From Ceratobasidium sp. AG-K (Eukaryota > Basidiomycota > Agaricomycetes > Cantharellales > Ceratobasidiaceae): 64,000 bases of DNA. The position numbers and the translations under genes are program-made. Below, in pieces: positions 58,999-64,000 of this stretch. The stretch lies in contig JAWNGF010000002.1 of assembly GCA_037039685.1 (NCBI GenBank), forward strand, positions 248,001-312,000, in the 5' to 3' direction. The notes below the pieces were generated by a model. The model did no database searches. It was not told where the DNA came from and saw only the letters and a list, made by a program, of their open reading frames with translations. How positions within the stretch are numbered: position 1 is the stretch's first letter; each line of letters starts with the position of its first letter.

Positions 58999-60287
58999 AT
59001 GGCTACTCCAGTCGCTCTTGGAGATCTGATAATTCAACCCGCCAACAAGCAACAGCGAGCAGAAGTTATCAAGCACGTTGCTAACCAGTGGGGCTCTCCC
59101 GAGGCCGGACTCGACCATTTTATTAGACTTCACGACATTATTGAGAACAAGGAGTACGGCAAAGATGGCAAGCTGATCCATTGGTGAGCTCTCCCACGCA
59201 TATATACCCAAATTAATTAATTAAGTATCGTTTACTATTCCAAAGGGTCCTCGTTCCACAGGACGACCGAGACACTCTCGAGTTTTACTCTTGCTGTCGA
59301 ACGTACGCCGAGAATATGATTCCGATATTCAAAGCCGCTTATTCCTTGTCTTAGGTACCGCCGAGACACCGTCGTTCTTCACGCAGGCTCCGACAGTCAG
59401 CAACACGCGATTGGCTACGTCGTCTCGGGAGTTGTAACGCCACCAAATCACCGCGGACGTGGCTATGCGCAGCGCATGATATCACTTCTCCACTCTGCAC
59501 TTGCTTCCACCATTCACTCCAGCCCTGACATCAAGATCAAAACCCCACCGTCCGTCCTTCCCGCAACAGTAGCCGTTTTATACAGCGATATTGGTAACTA
59601 CTACTCTCGATGCGGACCACCAGGCGAGCCCGGGTTCACAATCACCAGCCCAATCACCACGACGTGGAACCTCGCCACTTGCATTCCCAAGCTACGCGAT
59701 CATGCATCGTCATCAACCCCTGTCGAGCTCCTATCTGAAGAGGCTGTCCACGAGTTCTTAAAGTCCGACATTCCTGATTTGGCTAGTCTTCCCCGCGTTC
59801 ATGACAAGACATACTTTGCGTTTGCGCCGACTTCCTCGCTTAACATGCACCTGGTTACTCGGAGTGCCGTACATCCTTTACACAACAAGTTGCCCGAGGT
59901 ACACTGGGGAGCTCGCGCTCTTGATAGCAACTCCTTTATTACGTGGTCGTTTGACTATAATTCGCCTCGGACGCTACAAATCACGCGTCTCCAGGCGGAT
60001 TCCGCTTCGTTACCTGCGCTTCTGCTTGCGGCTTTCCGGGAGGGAGAACTGCAGGGATGTGAGGAGGCAGAAGCATGGAATGTTTCCGAGGAGTCGAAGG
60101 AATTGTTGTAGAAGCTGTTGGTGGGAAGACCATCGAGAGAGAAGGTCATCTGCCCGCAGTCCTGTGGTATGGACCGCAGAAGAACGAAGGCGTTGTGTGG
60201 TTGATGAACGAATAGTACGTATCGTTTCTTCTAACACGAGCGTCTCCAAGTAAATTTACCTGTCTTAATAGTTACGCATGGGCCTGA
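58999..60287 (+). CDS. LYC1: Lyc1-like GNAT-family acetyltransferase with C-terminal frameshift
   Basis: Exons 58999-59183, 59246-59302, 59355 onward. Start MATPVALGDLIIQPANKQQR; then WVLVPQDDRDTLEFYSCCRT, YRRDTVVLHAGSDSQQHAIG, and the GNAT core YVVSGVVTPPNHRGRGYAQR, whose R/Q-x-x-G-x-G/A acetyl-CoA loop is NHRGRGYA. The C-terminal half (EVHWGARALDSNSFITWSFD) fits the fungal lysine N6-acetyltransferase Lyc1 family. A stop at 60109-60111 follows ESKELL, but the next frame immediately continues VVEAVGGKTIEREGHLPAVL and WYGPQKNEGVVWLMNE, and across a GTACGT...AATAG intron ends YYAWA at 60287. One base appears lost near 60100-60108. Either decay or a sequence error. Family assignment is from pattern memory. 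Confidence 0.6.
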
Positions 60288-61727
60288 CCTATGAAAGCGT
60301 GTGTGCTAGTCCCAAATGACAGCTGATCAACATATATGCGGGCACATTGATATCCAGGGCTCCTAATAACACTCTAGGTGTACTATCTACGCTTGATTCA
60401 TACAGAAAATAATTATATTCTACTTGTGGACTTGAGCTTACAATCGTGGGGGTTGAGTTTCATGAGTTCGCGGCGCGAAATGATGGTCCGTGTGCCTGCG
60501 TCCGCGGGGCCGGTATAGAAATGACTGTAGTTTGTTCATAATCTATGTCCTCTTCGTCAGTGCACGGCAGTTTATGAGAAATGAAGTACCAAAAACCGAG
60601 CCCCGGGTGAGTGTCTTCGTTACCAAATAAATTAGGACTCTGACCTAATCTCGCATACATTCCTCGAAGGAGCAATCCGGGGGCGAGGTATGCAATCGGT
60701 AATATCATGGAAGATGCAAATATGCTGTATCAAAGCATCCTTTGACTGTTTTACAGGTTGGAAGTTATAATCAGGCACGATTCGATACTCTCCCCAAGCA
60801 AGTTTAACGTTGGCTTCGCCTCTTCGACCAGAAGATAGTCGCTATTGTACAGCACCTTATGCGAAGATATGACGTACAGCTAGCAAAATGGAGATAAATT
60901 CCCAATAATGACCCAATCCAGTTTGTCCGACATGAGCTATGCATCCTTTAAGACGCCACATTCGAGGAGACTTGTAAGTATCCTGGGACCTCGTGTCCAT
61001 AAGTTTTGTCTAGACTAGCGAGTCTTCAGCCCACTGAGATCCAACCGTCCCAGCTCCAGGGGTCGAATCATACTGGAAACGCAGGAGTTGAGAACGGCGA
61101 ATAAAGTTAGCAAACAAATAGCTAATATACAGGCAAACTGAATTCCCCATCAAACAGCCTACCTAATCACATCGTACAATGCGCAACGTGACGTCTTTTC
61201 GTAAAACCCATCGTTTTTCAGGCCATCGCAAGTACCAGTACACATGTATGTACGATAACTAAGACAAAGAAAAGACGGCATCAGTAACACAGGAAACCCA
61301 ATCCTGACTTTCGCGTTACTCACGAAATGGAATGGAGTTGCCCACCGATATTGGTATATCGATCGACCTGGGCCTGAGTACGATTTTAGTACTAGCTCGT
61401 AAGAAAGGTAGTGCCCTAGCATATCATCAAGTTGCACTGGCCGCGATGGCGGTGGATTTTCATACTAAAACCGGGATTCAACACCCACAGTTCGTTCCTC
61501 AATCACCGAAGGCAATTGCCGAGGCGTCCAGATCGCCGATTGACGCGCCGCTGATATACAAATGAAGTCTATCGATAGCAGTTTTGCGTGGCCATGACTA
61601 TCTATGGTCTTGCAGGTTGCATTTGGCGGAACGAGGAGCATATCAAATTCGAATTCTCCTTGATCGAGGCCGGTGTGTGGCTTGATTAGCCATCACGTGG
61701 GAATTCAAACAACTCGGCGCGACGACG
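60288..61727. other. 1.4-kb region, possible minus-strand exons, no gene assigned
   Basis: Minus-strand ORF 60460-60708 reads LGFWYFISHKLPCTDEEDID and upstream minus sequence near 61020-61140 gives a hydrophobic FACILAICLLTLFAVLNSCV. These could be parts of one membrane-protein gene, but no consistent splice path to a start was found. The plus ORF 61332-61565 has no recognised motif. Confidence 0.35.
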
Positions 61728-61967
61728 ATGAACTCCCTCCAAGGCGCTTACTCGGTCTCGGTCTCGGCCCCGGCAGCCAGTCGACAACGGCCAGAGAGAA
61801 TTCATGAGTTGCCTACCGAGCTATCTTGTTCATTCCGTGAGAACGGGGCGGTTTCACCTACGCATGGTACGACGAGATCAAGAGGAATGCGTGGTCCTTG
61901 GGTTTGTACTTTTTTCATTGCGTTGACCGGTGTATTGTTGATTAAGGCCTTGAACCGTGTAGAGTGA
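61728..61967 (+). CDS. Possible small single-pass membrane protein
   Basis: 79-codon ORF starting MNSLQGAYSVSVSAPAASRQ and ending with a hydrophobic segment GPWVCTFFIALTGVLLIKAL then NRVE. A CACGTG lies 36 bp upstream (61692-61697). No homologue is recognised, and it could be a chance ORF or the last exon of a larger gene. Confidence 0.3.
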   Translation: MNSLQGAYSVSVSAPAASRQRPERIHELPTELSCSFRENGAVSPTHGTTRSRGMRGPWVCTFFIALTGVLLIKALNRVE

Positions 61968-62151
61968 GATATTTGGTTGGGCGTGGCCGCTCTATGGCCG
62001 GAAAGAAGGCGGCTCGGACCCATCGTTGTCCTCGTGGGTAGAGGAAGCGGGAACAAATGAGGGCACAAGGCAAAACCCTGGTATCCAAAGACACGACCCA
62101 CAATCGACATGTCCTAGCGTCAAAACAACTCAAACGACACACCACCCCGGA

Positions 62152-62749
62152 ATGCTTGTCATAATTATGGAGAGAGAGCGCGAGGTGGATCGAATAAGGG
62201 GAGGGTGTTGCCCTGGTTGGGTAAGTCTCTCTGTTTCAATATTTTCTGTGGTCTGCTTAGAGTAATGCTAACGTCATTGTGCGAATGAAGAATGGGTGGG
62301 CTAGGTTATCACTCAGCAAGGATAGCAATAGCCAAGTCGGTATTCAGATTCCTGGCCTCCAAGACACGTCGCCTGTGGAGCAACCACCTCCGAAAGTACA
62401 GACTGTGAGGCAAAAACATCCAGAGGAACAGTCTCAGGACGAAAAGTCACAAGAGTCGCCAGCACCGATAGTCGGCTCAACGCCAACGACTGACGGGATT
62501 AGCCCGATGCGAGAGGCGGATTCGGTCGCAGAAGGTTCAACTCTGGTCGCACCCCAAGAGGTGGATCCGGCGAGGGGAATTGAGAGTGATCAAGTCTTGG
62601 CGACCAACAGAGCTGACCAGGACGCCTCACAAGATCAAGTAAACCCGCAAACTCAAGTCAGACCACCCAACCAACCTCACTCAACAGCGACAACACCCGC
62701 CCGCGAAGATCCAGCAGCTGGAACTGGGGAACCAGCAGAGCAGAGATAG
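62152..62749 (+). CDS. Small hydrophilic protein with N-terminal REV-x-RIRGGC motif (copy 1)
   Basis: Two exons (62152-62220, 62291-62749) joined at a GTAAGT...GAAG intron give about 175 residues. The N-terminus MLVIIMEREREVDRIRGGCC matches the partial gene at the right edge of the window. After PGWNGWARLSLSKDSNSQVG the protein becomes Gln/Pro/Glu-rich and probably disordered (EEQSQDEKSQESPAPIVGST, QVNPQTQVRPPNQPHS) to the stop after GEPAEQR. No enzyme domain, signal peptide or membrane segment is seen. Function unknown. ATG 62167 (MERERE) is an alternative start. Confidence 0.5.
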
Positions 62750-63882
62750 GGCCCGAATAATCCTCCTGTACTCGTCTTCTTCCGTGTAGTTCATCCTCTT
62801 GCTTTACGACCCCTTACGAAGTTCGACGATTGTTACGTTTTTATGGTTGCATTTTCATTCCAAGCTGGACAATCCTTGACATTTGTTATGTTACAAGCCT
62901 CGGCCGGCTCAATGTATTAATTCGATTCACAACTTCTTTCCATGGCATGGCTCGACGATTTTATGTACAATGTCTTCCTGATTCTCGCCTGCATTTCATA
63001 TATCTCCACACCAAGAAAGCCTAGCTCGTTTTTAACCAGAGTTCTGAGATTGCAATTGTAGATGCGGCTGCGGTATGACTCTGCATTAAATTACAACCTC
63101 TCATCCATGACGGAATTTAGCTTCATACGCGATTTACCAGGCATCAAAGTTCAGGTCGTTACATGACAACACGCTAGGAACTCGGCCGTTTATCGTCGAG
63201 TCAATGGTCGACTAGCTGGCTTTGTTCTCCATTAGGCCTTGACACGCTCGACAACGTAGATGTAGAGTCACCACAAAAGGAGAGTAAAAGGGTGATATTA
63301 TTCCGCGCACCTTTCACGCCATTCGGCTCGGATATTACCCAAACGAAGTGCTGGGGTGTTTTTCGTACGTTTGTCTTGAACTGGCTTAAATCCCGCGATC
63401 CGAAGGCCACGTGGCTTGCTTTGTTACCTAAGGCGCGATCGCAAACTCTCTTAACGCACGCCGCCGCCAACACGTTTGAGTCGATGCTGCGCCCTCAGAC
63501 AGAAAATTCTGTGCCGGCGCTGAAACAACGATCTAGTTCGACAACATACTGCCCTGCCTCCGTTCCCGTGACGTCTTTGAATGGTCACCCCTCCATCTGG
63601 CGAGCAAGAGCACGAGGCGAGCGGGTTAAGGGGAGCTTATCGGTCTGTAAGTGCCTTTCTCACGAATCTGTTTGATGTACTGCGCCGCTAAGCACCATGT
63701 GGGGCTATCAGAGAGCACACTTGCCTTGGTTCTGCGGCCAGGATGGAAACTTGAAAGGACTGGAGAAGAGCCAGGGCGACAGAGCCGACAGAGCCATACG
63801 AGAATCGCTCATACAGCCGTCGATACCGGGCCAATCGACTTGTTCGCCACTTAAAACAACCCAGCCTACTTACCATGCTCCC
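62750..63882. other. 1.1-kb intergenic region
   Basis: Two overlapping ORFs on opposite strands (63201-63473 minus, 63292-63675 plus) have no recognisable family features. The last ~80 bp resemble the sequence before copy 1 (TTAAAACAACCCAGCCTACTTAC against TCAAAACAACTCAAACGACACAC), so 5' flank was duplicated too. Confidence 0.45.
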
Positions 63883-64000
63883 ATGGTTTTAATGGTCATA
63901 GAGCGGGAACAGGAGCGCGAAGTCGAGAGGATAAGAGGAGGATGTTTCCCGTGCAAGGTACGCGCTGTTTACTTATCACGTTCCTGGCGTCACTAAGCTC
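63883..64000 (+). CDS. Small protein with REV-x-RIRGGC motif (copy 2, cut by window end)
   Basis: First exon 63883-63957 reads MVLMVIEREQEREVERIRGG then CFPCK and ends at a GTACGC donor, the same point as the donor in copy 1. The remainder lies beyond the window. The pair is a direct tandem duplication about 1.7 kb apart. Confidence 0.5.

Noticed and set aside
1..64000. CRISPR arrays, operons, rRNA genes
   Set aside because: No regularly spaced direct repeats, no polycistronic arrangement and no rRNA-like sequence were seen; gene structure is clearly eukaryotic.

Overview
The window reads as nuclear DNA of an Agaricomycete basidiomycete. Genes are built from many short exons split by introns of about 45-65 nt with GTRNGT donors, there are no operons, and the gene set (NACHT-WD40 NLRs with an MLKL-like N-terminal helical region, BTB/POZ expansions, a caspase-like pair, a single-chain urease) resembles Rhizoctonia/Ceratobasidium (Cantharellales). 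That placement is an inference from gene content and gene architecture only.

Layout. 0-5 kb is ordinary housekeeping DNA: a gankyrin/Nas6 proteasome chaperone (-), divergently paired with an ABHD11-type alpha/beta hydrolase (+), then an NmrA-like NAD(P)-binding protein (-). 5-13.5 kb is a local BTB family on the minus strand: two decayed copies, two intact copies, and a disordered-protein gene of which a fragment sits beside one intact BTB gene. 15.4-19.9 kb holds a tandem pair of caspase/metacaspase-like genes, the first a pseudogene and the second nearly intact. 20.2-23.4 kb is a complete urease (-). 24.4-54.7 kb is an NLR cluster: three paralogous NLRs on the plus strand (24.4-28.7, 32.9-37.6, 50.0-54.7), each followed by related non-coding blocks. 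Between NLR-2 and NLR-3 lie a 5'-incomplete membrane-protein gene (-), a roughly 700-bp near-perfect palindrome, and a 2.39-kb non-autonomous CACTA-type transposon with 3-bp target duplications. 56.9-57.7 kb is a truncated second copy of the urease 5' end. The right end has a beta-trefoil-like gene, a Lyc1-type GNAT acetyltransferase with a C-terminal frameshift, and two related small genes whose N-termini share a REV-x-RIRGGC motif (the last runs off the window).

How the parts relate. The window mixes stable single-copy genes with a fast-evolving section of duplicated, recombined and decaying genes. The NLRs carry a predicted MLKL-like helical N-terminus, a complete NACHT NTPase and 11 or 14 WD40 repeats, the architecture of fungal allorecognition and immune receptors. 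They lie a few kilobases from a caspase-like protease pair. Whether these act together in regulated cell death is a hypothesis. NLR-1 and NLR-2 are a mosaic pair: N-terminal exons are divergent while the 3' part, including intron 5, is nearly identical, and they differ by one in-frame block of three WD40 repeats. Several genes (NLR-3 twice, the Lyc1-like gene, one BTB copy) carry single-base frameshifts, which may be real decay or homopolymer sequencing error.
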